From a virus, in the IMG/VR virus record IMGVR_UViG_3300044712_000810, positions 1-64,000 of that record: a DNA stretch of 64,000 nucleotides; one strand, given 5' to 3'. Both the position numbers and the translations under genes were made by a program. Under the pieces are notes generated by a model. That model searched no databases. It saw only the letters and a program-made list of their open reading frames with translations, and was not told the origin of the DNA. Shown here one piece after another: positions 26,047-34,720 of the stretch (the stretch's first letter is position 1; each line of letters starts with the position of its first letter).

Positions 26047-27382
26047 CACGCCCAAAACCGGGGGAATCAAACGTTGGTTCGTGATCCTCGGCAGCATCAT
26101 TCTTCTGATCGTTCTTCTGCAAATGTCTTCACGTCTCATCGAGATCGTGGACGCCGAAGAATACGCCGTCGTGCAGTACCCCAACGGCACGTTGGAAGTG
26201 TGGCATGAACCCGGCCTGCACCTGCAGTGGCTCGGCAAAGTCACCGCCTACAAGAAATCCAACCAGTTCTGGTTCAGCAGACACAAAGACCAGGGCAAAA
26301 CCGGCGATGAAAGCATCGACACCAGATTCAACGACGCCGGTACAGCGAAAGTTTCCGGCGGCATTCGTTACGATCTGCCTGTTCCCAAGGGTCACGAAAA
26401 GAAAGATCTTGAAGCATTTCAACAGCAAATCATCAACATCCACACCAGATACGGATCAACGGCAAGAATCGAGTCGGAACTCATCCGCCCGATCATGCAG
26501 CGTTCCGTCTTTCTGTCCGGCCAGTTGAAATCTTCCAAGGAAGTCTTCTCAACCGCCGCTGGCAGATTCCAACAGGATATCGAAGACCAGGCAACCAACG
26601 GCATCTATCGTACCATCACCGAGAATGTTCGCGTAAAAGACGAACTCACCGGCGAGACAAAGATGATGACCCTCGAAAAGGTCGTTGCAGACAAAGAAGG
26701 TCCGAACGGCATCGCCCGTATCGACGTTTCTCCTGTCGCATATTTCGGTATGCGTCTGTACAGTCTGTCCATCGACAGCATCGAACCTGACGGGGCTGTG
26801 AAAGGCCAGATTGCCGAACAGCAAAAGATTACCATGGAAGTTCAGACCTCCATGGCTCGCGCTAAACAGGCAGAACAGCAAGCTTTGACTGCGGTCAAAG
26901 AAGGCGAAGCCAAAGCAGCGGCAACCAAATGGGAACAGGAAGCGATCAAGGCTCGCGAAGTTACCAAGGCCCAACAGGAAAAACAGGTTGCTGAAACCAA
27001 CGCCGAAAAGGACAAGAAAGTTGCTGAAACCAAAGCAGAGCAGATGAAACAGGTTGCAATGCTTGGTGCCGAAGCAGCAAAGTTCTACAAACAGGAACAA
27101 GACTTGCGTGCTGAAGCTGACGCTAACTACAAAACCAAAATCTTGTACGCCGACGGCGCTCTTGCGCAGAAACTCGACGCATACGTGAAGGTAAGCCAGA
27201 TGTATGCCGATGCAATGCGCGACTACAAGGGCGCCTGGGTTCCGCAACTCGTCATGGGCGGCGGACAAAGTGGATCGAATTCCAGTGTTCAGGACTTGAT
27301 GTCTTTGCTTTCCGCAAAGGCAGCCAAGGATCTGTCGTTGGATCTGTCGATCACCGGACCTCAAGGCAAAAAGAACAACTAA
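25967..27382 (+). CDS. SPFH/prohibitin-family membrane protein
   Basis: A 471-residue protein starting at ATG 25967 (GGAGGAGACACGCG). One membrane helix (about 37-53) is followed by an SPFH-like domain (VDAEEYAVVQYPNGTLEVWHEPG and following) and a long Ala/Lys/Glu/Gln coiled coil (about 280-390), ending in Gly/Ser-rich sequence. This order matches HflK/prohibitin/band-7 proteins, which form large membrane rings and scaffold proteases or lipid domains. Codons are G+C-rich, unlike flanking genes. It stands between a type B box and a strong terminator with the small membrane protein upstream. Function in infection is unknown. Confidence 0.8.
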   Translation: MNLLDELKERFEKDPRRSSMGQSMESNTPKTGGIKRWFVILGSIILLIVLLQMSSRLIEIVDAEEYAVVQYPNGTLEVWHEPGLHLQWLGKVTAYKKSNQFWFSRHKDQGKTGDESIDTRFNDAGTAKVSGGIRYDLPVPKGHEKKDLEAFQQQIINIHTRYGSTARIESELIRPIMQRSVFLSGQLKSSKEVFSTAAGRFQQDIEDQATNGIYRTITENVRVKDELTGETKMMTLEKVVADKEGPNGIARIDVSPVAYFGMRLYSLSIDSIEPDGAVKGQIAEQQKITMEVQTSMARAKQAEQQALTAVKEGEAKAAATKWEQEAIKAREVTKAQQEKQVAETNAEKDKKVAETKAEQMKQVAMLGAEAAKFYKQEQDLRAEADANYKTKILYADGALAQKLDAYVKVSQMYADAMRDYKGAWVPQLVMGGGQSGSNSSVQDLMSLLSAKAAKDLSLDLSITGPQGKKNN

Positions 27383-27389
27383 CAAAAGA

Positions 27390-27415
27390 GGGGGACTTCG
27401 GTCCCCCGATTTTAA
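27390..27415 (+). terminator. Rho-independent terminator
   Basis: GGGGGAC-TTCG-GTCCCCC followed by GATTTTAAATATTTTT. Confidence 0.85.
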
Positions 27416-27429
27416 ATATTTTTTCTAAT

Positions 27430-27450
27430 GTTATAAAAAAATTATTAACA
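27430..27450 (+). promoter_or_regulatory. Putative promoter, type A box
   Basis: GTTATAAAAAAATTATTAAC preceded by TTTTTTCTAAT, 33 bases before the glycosylase gene. Confidence 0.5.
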
Positions 27451-27482
27451 TGTGACGAAAATTAAAAAAGGAGATCTAGCTA

Positions 27483-29021
27483 GTGGCAAGAAAAACAACT
27501 AGCAATATCAAGAAAAAACAAAAGAATTTTATGGATTTCCTTAAGTCAATAACCAAATGGCTTGGAAATAAATCTAGATCAGCAAATCAATTGGATTATC
27601 TTATTAATGCATATGATGTTGATAAGATGGTATTTAAAAGACTTTTGAGTTATGTTTATTCATTTCCTCATTTGATTTACTATTATAATAAATATATGAA
27701 CAAATTATTTGACTATAATAGTATGGATATTAAAGAGTGGATTTATTCATTAGCATTCTTAATTGATGCAAATAATGTCCAACAAAAGAAATTCATGTAT
27801 ATTAAGTCAAATGAATTCAAAGAAGAAACACAAAAACAGATTACTGATTTACTACGTGAATATTTTAATACTGTATATGATCAACAAATGAATGATGAAG
27901 ATCTCGAAGTATACTATCGTCTTTTCAACTTAAATGTTATAAAAGACGAAGATATTATGATGGCAGATAAATTAATAAATAATGAATCTACCATTAAAAT
28001 TGAGCGCGATGATTTTATTGATACTTCACCTGAAGAGGATGATGTGGCAAGAAAACAACCTAGTTTTGAAATCACGAAATTAAGTCAATCATTAATTGAT
28101 TTAAGTAATGAAATTAAGCTCTCTGCCCAAAGTCGGGATGAATGTAAAAGTTGTCCAATGTTTGGTAAACCTATTGTTACATTCGATAGTAATATTGAAG
28201 AACCTGGAGAAGTCGATGTCATTTTCATAGGACTGAATCCGGGGACAGATGAAGCATTAGTTGATAGACCATTTGTTGGAGATTCTGGTAAACAATTAAG
28301 ACGTGAATTGATACATCCAATGACAATGGCAGGAAAGACTTGGACTATATTCAATTCAATATTATGTAGTAGTGCAAACAAAGAAAACATTCCAGAATTT
28401 GATAAAGTCAGTGCAAACTGTAAAGGATTAGTTTGGAATTTGGCCGGAAAGTTTCCAACGAAATTATATATTCCAGTTGGAAGTGATGCATTAGCATTAT
28501 TTGGTATTAAAGATAAGATTACAAAAGCATCCGGAAATGAATATGATATGGGTAATGGAATTAAAGTTATTCCGCTTGTTCATCCATCGGCAGTAGCAAA
28601 AGCTAGAACAAAGATGGAACCAATATATAAAGAATCATGTGAAAAGATTCTAAAATATATGAATATTACAAAACAAGCAATTCAACCAGTTCCACCAAAA
28701 GCGCAAGAAAAGAAACAATATAACAAAGATAACTTTAATATACCAGAACATCTATTAATCAAAGAAGTTACAACAAACTTAACATTCTTTGATGTTAAAG
28801 AATTAAACGCATATAAAGTTCTTATGATATTTATTGATGAAAATGGTGATAAGAAATATTTAATAAAAGATCATCAACTTCCAATTTACATCAAACAAAA
28901 AGAATTTAATGAACTTGATAATATCAATGGCAACTTTGAAGCAATGTCGTTAATCCCAGGTGGAAGACGATATCAAGTAACTAAATTAATCAGAGAAAAA
29001 TTAAACGAGATGAGAGGATAA
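27483..29021 (+). CDS. Uracil-DNA glycosylase superfamily protein with long extensions
   Basis: A 512-residue protein. The central domain (about 215-395) has glycosylase family 4/5 hallmarks: CKSCPMFG (about 221, like the first iron-sulfur cysteines), FIGLNPGTDEALVDRPFVGDSG (about 248-269; family 4 has GEAPGxxEdxxGxPFVGxaG) and VHPSA (about 363). The 200-residue N-terminal helical extension and 110-residue C-terminal part are not typical. GTG start with AAAGGAGATCTAGCTA. Likely removes uracil or recognises modified bases; activity is not certain because motif I lacks the family 4 acidic residue pattern. Confidence 0.72.
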   Translation: MARKTTSNIKKKQKNFMDFLKSITKWLGNKSRSANQLDYLINAYDVDKMVFKRLLSYVYSFPHLIYYYNKYMNKLFDYNSMDIKEWIYSLAFLIDANNVQQKKFMYIKSNEFKEETQKQITDLLREYFNTVYDQQMNDEDLEVYYRLFNLNVIKDEDIMMADKLINNESTIKIERDDFIDTSPEEDDVARKQPSFEITKLSQSLIDLSNEIKLSAQSRDECKSCPMFGKPIVTFDSNIEEPGEVDVIFIGLNPGTDEALVDRPFVGDSGKQLRRELIHPMTMAGKTWTIFNSILCSSANKENIPEFDKVSANCKGLVWNLAGKFPTKLYIPVGSDALALFGIKDKITKASGNEYDMGNGIKVIPLVHPSAVAKARTKMEPIYKESCEKILKYMNITKQAIQPVPPKAQEKKQYNKDNFNIPEHLLIKEVTTNLTFFDVKELNAYKVLMIFIDENGDKKYLIKDHQLPIYIKQKEFNELDNINGNFEAMSLIPGGRRYQVTKLIREKLNEMRG

Positions 29022-29022
29022 T

Positions 29023-29346
29023 ATGAGCACAGTATATAAAAAAGTTGAAACCGATGCAACAGAAGCAGAAAGATCTGTAACTGCAATACAACTCCCAGTA
29101 GATGAATTAGTCAATGGCTATTTTGCTAAATTGAAAGAAGAAGGCATGAATGAAAAGTTAGAACGACTTAAAATGGCTAATGAATACCTTCTTGATGAAA
29201 ATCGCAGACTTACAAATGAACTAAGTAAATTTAAAGTAAAAGCAAATCGTGGATCTATTGGTTTATGGTTAATGAAACATGTTACAGAACTAACTGATAA
29301 AGTTTCTAATAAACTTAAAAACAAATTAAATAAAATGGAGAAATAA
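29023..29346 (+). CDS. Coiled-coil protein
   Basis: A 107-residue protein dominated by heptad helices (about 30-70 and 80-105). Ribosome binding site AGAGGATAAT. One base from the upstream stop and one from the next start. No family recognised. Confidence 0.65.
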   Translation: MSTVYKKVETDATEAERSVTAIQLPVDELVNGYFAKLKEEGMNEKLERLKMANEYLLDENRRLTNELSKFKVKANRGSIGLWLMKHVTELTDKVSNKLKNKLNKMEK

Positions 29347-29347
29347 T

Positions 29348-29884
29348 ATGTCAATCGCTTATAGTAATTGGGTCAATAACAAAAGTTTAAAAACAGCAGA
29401 TGTTCTAATTACAGAAATGATGTATGAAAAAGAACTAATCACTCAACATAATTTTGAACTTAAGAAGATTAATAAACAACTCGAAGATGAAAACATTCGA
29501 ATTAATGCTAGAATTAGTATTGTCGAATCAAAAATTAATAAGTTCATTAGTCAAATGCAAGGTTCTGATAGTTTTAAAAATATAATTTCAATGTTAGAAA
29601 AACAACTTGCTGAAATTCAAAAGATTAAAGAATTTATTGAAACTGGTTTTGACGATATTGATCTCAAATCAGAAGAAGAAAAAGAAGTTATTAAGCGTAG
29701 AACTGCTGGTAGTTTAAAGAAAAAAGCACCAAACATTGATCAAAAGATGACAGAATGTCAAAATGAAATCATTGAAAGTATGCGTCCAGGAATGATGGTA
29801 AGAAATATTGCCACTGGTAAAATGCTTACTATTAATGAGTTTCGTGAACTGTTAGAACAACAGCTCGATAAAATGGATGAGTAA
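29348..29884 (+). CDS. Coiled-coil protein
   Basis: A 178-residue protein with a long N-terminal coiled coil (about 20-100) and a small C-terminal domain. Coupled to the helicase gene by a 1-base overlap of stop and start (TAATG). May be a structural partner of the upstream coiled-coil protein. Confidence 0.65.
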   Translation: MSIAYSNWVNNKSLKTADVLITEMMYEKELITQHNFELKKINKQLEDENIRINARISIVESKINKFISQMQGSDSFKNIISMLEKQLAEIQKIKEFIETGFDDIDLKSEEEKEVIKRRTAGSLKKKAPNIDQKMTECQNEIIESMRPGMMVRNIATGKMLTINEFRELLEQQLDKMDE

Positions 29885-31218
29885 TGTGGGTTTATCTAAA
29901 TAAAGAACACATTGACGAGTATTTAAATAAGTATACGGATTTGGCCGAAGGTTTTAATTCTTATATTTTAGTCGAGACTAAGGACGCCGTGTTTTTACCA
30001 CGACTATTTTATAAAAATTATCCTGATAATAACTTAAAGATTCATTACGGCCAAAAACAGGTAACACCAGAAGAAGTACAATTTAAGTTTACCGGAAAAC
30101 TAAGACCAGATCAAGTTCCAATCGTTAATACAATTATCGATGAATTTAAAAGAACTGGAAAAGTTAATGGTATTATAAAAGCAAGACCTGGAATTGGCAA
30201 AACCGTAATGTCCGTTTATATTGCATCAAAACTTGGTCTAAAACCATGTGTTGTTGTAGATAATGATAATCTGATGAAACAATGGATAAGAGCATTTCTA
30301 GATTTTACAGATTTAGAAATTGGTGATATCGGAATTGGTCGTCAAAAATCATTCGGAATTGATAAGAAAGTATGTATCTTCATGGTTCAAACTTTACTTG
30401 GCCGCATTAAAAAAGACACTACACAAGCTTTCGCAACAGTTGATAGTGGCAGATTCGGAGTAGTATTCTACGACGAAGTTCACAACACAAGCGCATCCGA
30501 GAAATATTCAAAATCTTCCGTTCTCTTTAGAACACTAAACATTCTCGGACTATCTGCCACACCATTTCATTGCGGCCCCGCAGAAATTCTCATGAAGAAC
30601 ACCATTGGTGAAATACTTTATGAAACCAATGTTTATGATCTTAAACCTAAATTTAAATTGATTTATTATAATTCGGGATTAAGTAAATACACATACATGA
30701 TTGGTAAAGTCGGTGACTATTTACGCAAAAAAGCAATGTACAATTCAATTGTGCAAAAGAGTCAAGTATATCTTGATCTCATCACTGACACTACCAAAAA
30801 ACTATTAGAAGAAAAACATAAAACGATGATATTATGCTTTACTGAAAAACAAGTACAAGCAATATCAGAAGCATTAACTAAAGCGGGTATTGAAAACTTA
30901 CGATTCTATGGTAAAGAACGTGAGATTCAATATACTGAAGATGTAATCGTTGCAACCTATTCCTTTTGCGGAAAAGGTTTCGATTATAAAGATCTAAGTG
31001 CATTAATACTCGCATGTCCACTTGCTGGTAAAAAGAGTTTAATACAAAGTTGTGGAAGAATTGTAAGACTAGCAGAAAATAAGATGACTCCAATAGTCAT
31101 AAGTCTAGTTGATCTTTGCTTCCCGACAATGTTTGTTCCTGATATACAGAAACAAAAGAAAATAATCAAAGAAGAATTTAACTGCGACATAGAAGAAATC
31201 AAGTGGGGAATTGAATAA
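29884..31218 (+). CDS. UvsW-like superfamily 2 DNA/RNA helicase
   Basis: A 444-residue SF2 helicase. Motif I is ARPGIGKTV (about 101-109), motif II is FYDEVHNT (DEVH, about 196), motif III is GLSATPF (about 221) and motif VI is QSCGRIVR (about 387). Order, length and the N-terminal substrate domain match T4 UvsW/RadD-like enzymes that unwind branched DNA and R-loops, linking recombination to replication. Next to glycosylase and coiled-coil genes in one operon. Confidence 0.85.
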   Translation: MWVYLNKEHIDEYLNKYTDLAEGFNSYILVETKDAVFLPRLFYKNYPDNNLKIHYGQKQVTPEEVQFKFTGKLRPDQVPIVNTIIDEFKRTGKVNGIIKARPGIGKTVMSVYIASKLGLKPCVVVDNDNLMKQWIRAFLDFTDLEIGDIGIGRQKSFGIDKKVCIFMVQTLLGRIKKDTTQAFATVDSGRFGVVFYDEVHNTSASEKYSKSSVLFRTLNILGLSATPFHCGPAEILMKNTIGEILYETNVYDLKPKFKLIYYNSGLSKYTYMIGKVGDYLRKKAMYNSIVQKSQVYLDLITDTTKKLLEEKHKTMILCFTEKQVQAISEALTKAGIENLRFYGKEREIQYTEDVIVATYSFCGKGFDYKDLSALILACPLAGKKSLIQSCGRIVRLAENKMTPIVISLVDLCFPTMFVPDIQKQKKIIKEEFNCDIEEIKWGIE

Positions 31219-31493
31219 TGGGTTGGTTACGGTACGAATTCTATGACGACAACACAATGTTTAAAGCATTTTATTATACAAATGATGAAAAACAAGCAGA
31301 AATACTAAAAGAACTTTATTTAATGTTAAAAGATTGCAGTGAATGTAAAATACTTTTCATTGATTGTAATCCACTAGAATATAAATATATGTTCAAATAT
31401 AAAAGTGCCGTTAACCAACAATCTGAAATGATCAGAAGAATCTTAGAAAAACTAGTTGTAAATAATCTTCCGGAGCAAGATCATGTCGAATGA
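31218..31493 (+). CDS. Hypothetical protein
   Basis: A 91-residue mixed alpha/beta protein, coupled at both ends (1-base overlap upstream, 11-base overlap downstream). Family unknown. Confidence 0.65.
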   Translation: MGWLRYEFYDDNTMFKAFYYTNDEKQAEILKELYLMLKDCSECKILFIDCNPLEYKYMFKYKSAVNQQSEMIRRILEKLVVNNLPEQDHVE

Positions 31494-31737
31494 TAATCGT
31501 CCAAAAGATTATCCAAAGGTTTCAATGCAAATTGAAATCAAAATGTCTGACAAAAAATTTTATAAACCACTAATCGATTATCTTTATGCTCATGATTATT
31601 GGCCTGAATTTGAAGTCGAAACTATCATGCGAGATAATTATACTGCGGTTATTATAAATTTATATCCGAGATATGATGAAATGATTTATATCCATAAAAT
31701 ACTTATGGATATCCACGCCGAGTTAGAACAAAACTAA
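31483..31737 (+). CDS. Hypothetical protein
   Basis: An 84-residue protein, beta-alpha-beta-like, with CGGAGC upstream of the ATG. Overlaps the previous gene. Family unknown. Confidence 0.65.
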   Translation: MSNDNRPKDYPKVSMQIEIKMSDKKFYKPLIDYLYAHDYWPEFEVETIMRDNYTAVIINLYPRYDEMIYIHKILMDIHAELEQN

Positions 31738-31747
31738 GAGGACTAAA

Positions 31748-32530
31748 ATGGCTGATACAGAGCTGTCAAAGTACCTGGACGTTAGTCATCCACTCATGGA
31801 GCTTTTCAAAAAGACTGCTCCGGGTACACAGAAGCATTGTCTTAACGTGGCCGCTTTTTGCGAAAGTATCGCAAGAGATTTGAATTTAAAAAATCCAGAT
31901 ATGTTAAAGTGTGCAGCACTGTATCATGATATCGGTAAAACCGTCAATCCGATGTATTTTACCGAAAATCAATCCGGTGTTAATCCACATGATGATATTA
32001 AGAATCCACATTTAAGTTTTCAATTGATATCGCGACATATCCCAGATACTGTATTCATATTACATCAATACAAATTTCCAATAGAAATTATTGATATAGC
32101 CAGTGAACACCACGGTGATTCTGTCTTATCATACTTCTATAATATTGCAAAGAAACAACAGTCAAACGATTTACATCCAACAGAATTGATTAAACAATTC
32201 AGATATAGATCGCCGCGTCCAAAAACTGCGGAAAGTGCAATACTCATGATTTGTGATCGTGTGGAAGCAACCGCTAGAAGCAAATTCATGAATGCACCAA
32301 AAGATGTTCAAGTCGATTTTGCAGAGTTTGTTCATGGAATCATCAACGAACTTAAAGAAGATGGTCAATTAGACAATATGAAGATTGGTACTTGTCGCAA
32401 AGTTGAAATAATACTTTCGCGTGAACTTGCATCAATCTATCATAGTCGAATTGCATATCCGGCTGAACCGGAAGATGAAGATGACCAAACAATTGGTGAA
32501 ACAAGACCCAAAGACGTGACAGACGCGTAG
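31748..32530 (+). CDS. PgpH/YqfF-type HD phosphodiesterase domain (possible c-di-AMP hydrolase)
   Basis: A 260-residue soluble HD protein whose sequence follows the HD domain of the bacterial membrane c-di-AMP phosphodiesterase PgpH: HCLNVAAFCES (H30), ALYHDIGKTVNPMYFTENQ (H60-D61), NPHDDIKNPHLS, IASEHHGDSVLSYFY (H121-H122), FRYRSPRPKTAESAILMICDRVEA (D about 170). The host enzyme has an extracellular domain and seven membrane helices before this domain; the phage copy has only the HD domain. Family knowledge suggests hydrolysis of c-di-AMP or another cyclic dinucleotide. This might interfere with host signalling or a nucleotide-triggered defence, but that is inference. Confidence 0.8.
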   Translation: MADTELSKYLDVSHPLMELFKKTAPGTQKHCLNVAAFCESIARDLNLKNPDMLKCAALYHDIGKTVNPMYFTENQSGVNPHDDIKNPHLSFQLISRHIPDTVFILHQYKFPIEIIDIASEHHGDSVLSYFYNIAKKQQSNDLHPTELIKQFRYRSPRPKTAESAILMICDRVEATARSKFMNAPKDVQVDFAEFVHGIINELKEDGQLDNMKIGTCRKVEIILSRELASIYHSRIAYPAEPEDEDDQTIGETRPKDVTDA

Positions 32531-32537
32531 TAACAAT

Positions 32538-32560
32538 GGGCGGGGAAACCCGCCCTTTTT
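32538..32560 (+). terminator. Rho-independent terminator
   Basis: GGGCGGG-GAAA-CCCGCCC followed by TTTTT. Confidence 0.85.
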
Positions 32561-32575
32561 AAAGGAGACTCAAAC

Positions 32576-32764
32576 ATGCTAATTACAATTTTAACTGGAA
32601 TCGCAACATTTCTATGGGCATTCTGTGGTGGAATGGGTCTAGCAATAGAAGAAATTGCATTTAAACGAAATATAAGATTAATCGATTATGTTGGTGCATA
32701 TATATGTGGACCGATAGCCCTACTAATAACAGTATTAAGATTGAGAGATAAATACAATGGATGA
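32576..32764 (+). CDS. Small membrane protein
   Basis: A 62-residue protein with two hydrophobic stretches (about 3-24 and 39-54). Ribosome binding site AAAGGAGACTCAAAC. Its end overlaps the clpS start by 8 bases. Family unknown. Confidence 0.6.
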   Translation: MLITILTGIATFLWAFCGGMGLAIEEIAFKRNIRLIDYVGAYICGPIALLITVLRLRDKYNG

Positions 32765-33059
32765 ATTAGAAATAGAACAAATAAATGAACAAAAAGAAGA
32801 TCTACAAGAACCACCAAGATTCAAAGTAATATTCTTTAACGATGACTTTACAACAACTGATTTTGTAACTGACGTTGTTCAAAGTGTTTTCAAAAGAACA
32901 ATCGAAGAAGCAGAAAGAATAACAAATGTTATTCATACAACAGGTCATGCAGTTGTCGGAACATATACAAAAGAAATAGCTGAAACAAAAAGAGCACAAG
33001 TAATAAACAAAGCAAGAGCACAGGAGTTCCCGCTTCGGGTTGAATGTGAACTAGATTAA
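32757..33059 (+). CDS. clpS: ClpS protease adaptor
   Basis: A 100-residue ClpS homologue. After an acidic disordered N-terminus (about 1-18) the family core is clear: PPRFKVIFFNDDFTTTDFVTDVV, then HTTGHAVVGTYTKEIAETK and PLRVECELD. ClpS binds ClpA and delivers N-degron substrates to ClpAP. The substrate-pocket residues NDD and H (of IHTTGHA) are present. A phage copy could redirect host proteolysis or compete with host ClpS. It overlaps a small membrane protein gene upstream and precedes the polymerase C-fragment. Confidence 0.9.
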   Translation: MDELEIEQINEQKEDLQEPPRFKVIFFNDDFTTTDFVTDVVQSVFKRTIEEAERITNVIHTTGHAVVGTYTKEIAETKRAQVINKARAQEFPLRVECELD

Positions 33060-33072
33060 ATGAGGATATTCT

Positions 33073-33963
33073 ATGCTTAATGATGGATTTTATAAAAAAG
33101 TTGAAGATCCAAAATATTTAAAAAACATACTTTACGGCGATACAGACTCTTTGTTCCTTTGTATCCCAACTAAAACATCAGCAAAACAAATGTCAATTGA
33201 CGAAATTATTAAAATTTCAAAAGATACTGGTAAGAATATAAATGATTTAATTCAACAGTATATGGTTAAATATTTGTTTCCAAAAGCAAATATTGATCCT
33301 AATTTTAATAAGACTCAATTTAAAAACGAAATGATTATGTCGAGTATCATGTTCCTCGACGTTAAAAAACAGTATGCATATAAACTACTAGTAAAAGAAG
33401 GTGTTGTACTAACAGAACCTGAAACCAAATATACCGGTATTCAGATTGTTAGAACCAATACTGCAAAAATTACTAGTAAACTTTTAAGAGAAATGATTGA
33501 GGATGTTATTCTTAATCCACAAATTACAAGAAAACAACGTATTCCAAAACTTATTGAACTCGTTGATGCAAAACACAAAGTATTTAATGATTTTGCAGAC
33601 GCATGTGATTTTACCGAAATAGGTATTCCATGTAAATGGCAAAAACAAGATCAACATATTATGGGAATGAAATTATATAATTTCATAATGGAGAAAGAGA
33701 CATTTAACTTAGGATCTTCCGGAAGATTCATCTATTGCAAATTTCATGATACTAGAACATTAAATCTTTCCGGTATAGATACTGATAAATTAAACGGTAT
33801 AGTCGTACCATATTCATATGATAAAGATAAACTTCGTGATGCAATGGCTAAATATAAAATCATCATCGATAGACAAACACAATGGGACACACTGTACTCC
33901 AAGACTTGTCAACGCTTAACTGAACTAGTAAAACTGATCGATAAGAGATCAGAAGGGAAGTAA
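33073..33963 (+). CDS. Family B DNA polymerase, C-terminal fragment (motif C and thumb)
   Basis: A 296-residue protein that begins just before motif C: ILYGDTDSLFL at about 19-29 carries the two catalytic aspartates. Downstream, MFLDVKKQYAYKL matches the KKRY-type motif that grips template DNA, and the rest resembles a thumb domain. The exonuclease, motif A and motif B are absent; they are in the gene at 47.6 kb, which stops just before motif C. It has its own ribosome binding site (GAGGATATTCT) and intact reading frame, so it is a separate functional subunit rather than a degraded copy. Confidence 0.88.
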   Translation: MLNDGFYKKVEDPKYLKNILYGDTDSLFLCIPTKTSAKQMSIDEIIKISKDTGKNINDLIQQYMVKYLFPKANIDPNFNKTQFKNEMIMSSIMFLDVKKQYAYKLLVKEGVVLTEPETKYTGIQIVRTNTAKITSKLLREMIEDVILNPQITRKQRIPKLIELVDAKHKVFNDFADACDFTEIGIPCKWQKQDQHIMGMKLYNFIMEKETFNLGSSGRFIYCKFHDTRTLNLSGIDTDKLNGIVVPYSYDKDKLRDAMAKYKIIIDRQTQWDTLYSKTCQRLTELVKLIDKRSEGK

Positions 33964-33964
33964 G

Positions 33965-34450
33965 ATGAATTTTTACGTAGTATTCAAGTGCAAAAACGAA
34001 AACGATTGTGTTCTTAATAGAAAATGTAATAAATTCGGTCTTAATGACTATGATGATGCAGTAAAAGAATTTGGTCCATTTGATATTTATCATTTTGAAA
34101 ATTCATGCAATGTATGTCAATCAAAAGTATCAATTCATTTCACTCCAGACGAAGCAAGACAAGTTGGAGTATTTAAAGAAGAATGTTATTTGGAAATTAT
34201 TGTTCCGGCTAATTACTTAAATAAATACTTAGTGAAAAAATTTACTGCAAATTTATATGATGAGCGCGAAGATGTAGAAATTGATATTACTCCATGGTGG
34301 CATTTCGGATTATGCAAGAAGTATAAAACCGAAAGAAGAACCGTCAAAGAAAATTTATTATATGGAGTAACAATGCGTTATTCATATGATGATGACGAAA
34401 TTAAAAAAGATTGGATTGAAATGGGTTGTCCATTAGAAATCAAAGAGTAA
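33965..34450 (+). CDS. Hypothetical protein
   Basis: A 161-residue protein with several cysteines (KCKNENDCVLNRKC and CNVCQSK) that might form a metal site. Ribosome binding site GAAGGGAAGTAAG. Family unknown. Last gene before a promoter module. Confidence 0.65.
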   Translation: MNFYVVFKCKNENDCVLNRKCNKFGLNDYDDAVKEFGPFDIYHFENSCNVCQSKVSIHFTPDEARQVGVFKEECYLEIIVPANYLNKYLVKKFTANLYDEREDVEIDITPWWHFGLCKKYKTERRTVKENLLYGVTMRYSYDDDEIKKDWIEMGCPLEIKE

Positions 34451-34474
34451 GATAAAAATTGAATTTTGTCTTAA

Positions 34475-34493
34475 GTTATAAAAAAATAGTACC
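34475..34493 (+). promoter_or_regulatory. Putative promoter, type A box
   Basis: GTTATAAAAAAATAGTACC preceded by TTTTGTCTTAA, followed by a hairpin and a type B box. Confidence 0.5.
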
Positions 34494-34494
34494 A

Positions 34495-34520
34495 TTGTCG
34501 TCGGGACGGACGGCAATTTT
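34495..34520 (+). terminator. Hairpin between tandem promoter boxes
   Basis: TTGTCGTC/GACGGCAA stem followed by TTTTAATAA. Confidence 0.55.
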
Positions 34521-34535
34521 AATAATCTCAAAAAT

Positions 34536-34550
34536 CGTATAGAAATATTG
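34536..34550 (+). promoter_or_regulatory. Putative promoter, type B box
   Basis: CGTATAGAAATATTG, about 80 bases upstream of tRNA-Asn. Confidence 0.55.
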
Positions 34551-34581
34551 AAAATATAGGGTCCATAGTAGGTACCCTGAC

Positions 34582-34605
34582 CTGAGGGCTCATTCGAGCC
34601 CTCTG
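34582..34605 (+). other. Hairpin in the tRNA-Asn leader
   Basis: GAGGGCTC-ATTC-GAGCCCTC, an 8-bp stem in the leader of the tRNA transcript. Not followed by a T run; possibly an RNA processing structure. Confidence 0.5.
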
Positions 34606-34626
34606 GTTTCAATTTACTTTTAGTAC

Positions 34627-34701
34627 TCTGGGTTAGTTCAGTGGCAGAACGTCTGGCTGTTAACCAGAATGTCGGGAGTTCGAACCTCTCACCCAGAGCC
34701 A
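34627..34701 (+). tRNA. tRNA-Asn (GUU)
   Basis: Full cloverleaf of 75 nt: acceptor TCTGGGT/ACCCAGA, anticodon GTT in loop CTGTTAA with stem TCTGG/CCAGA, T-arm loop TTCGAAC. Discriminator G and encoded CCA. It stands alone, 4.7 kb before the main tRNA cluster. Confidence 0.95.
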
Positions 34702-34720
34702 TTTTTATTTTGGAGAATTC

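Noticed and set aside
26549-27385. Minus-strand ORFs opposite the SPFH gene and other G+C-rich genes
   Set aside because: Produced by codon composition on the antisense strand; no ribosome binding sites or protein motifs.
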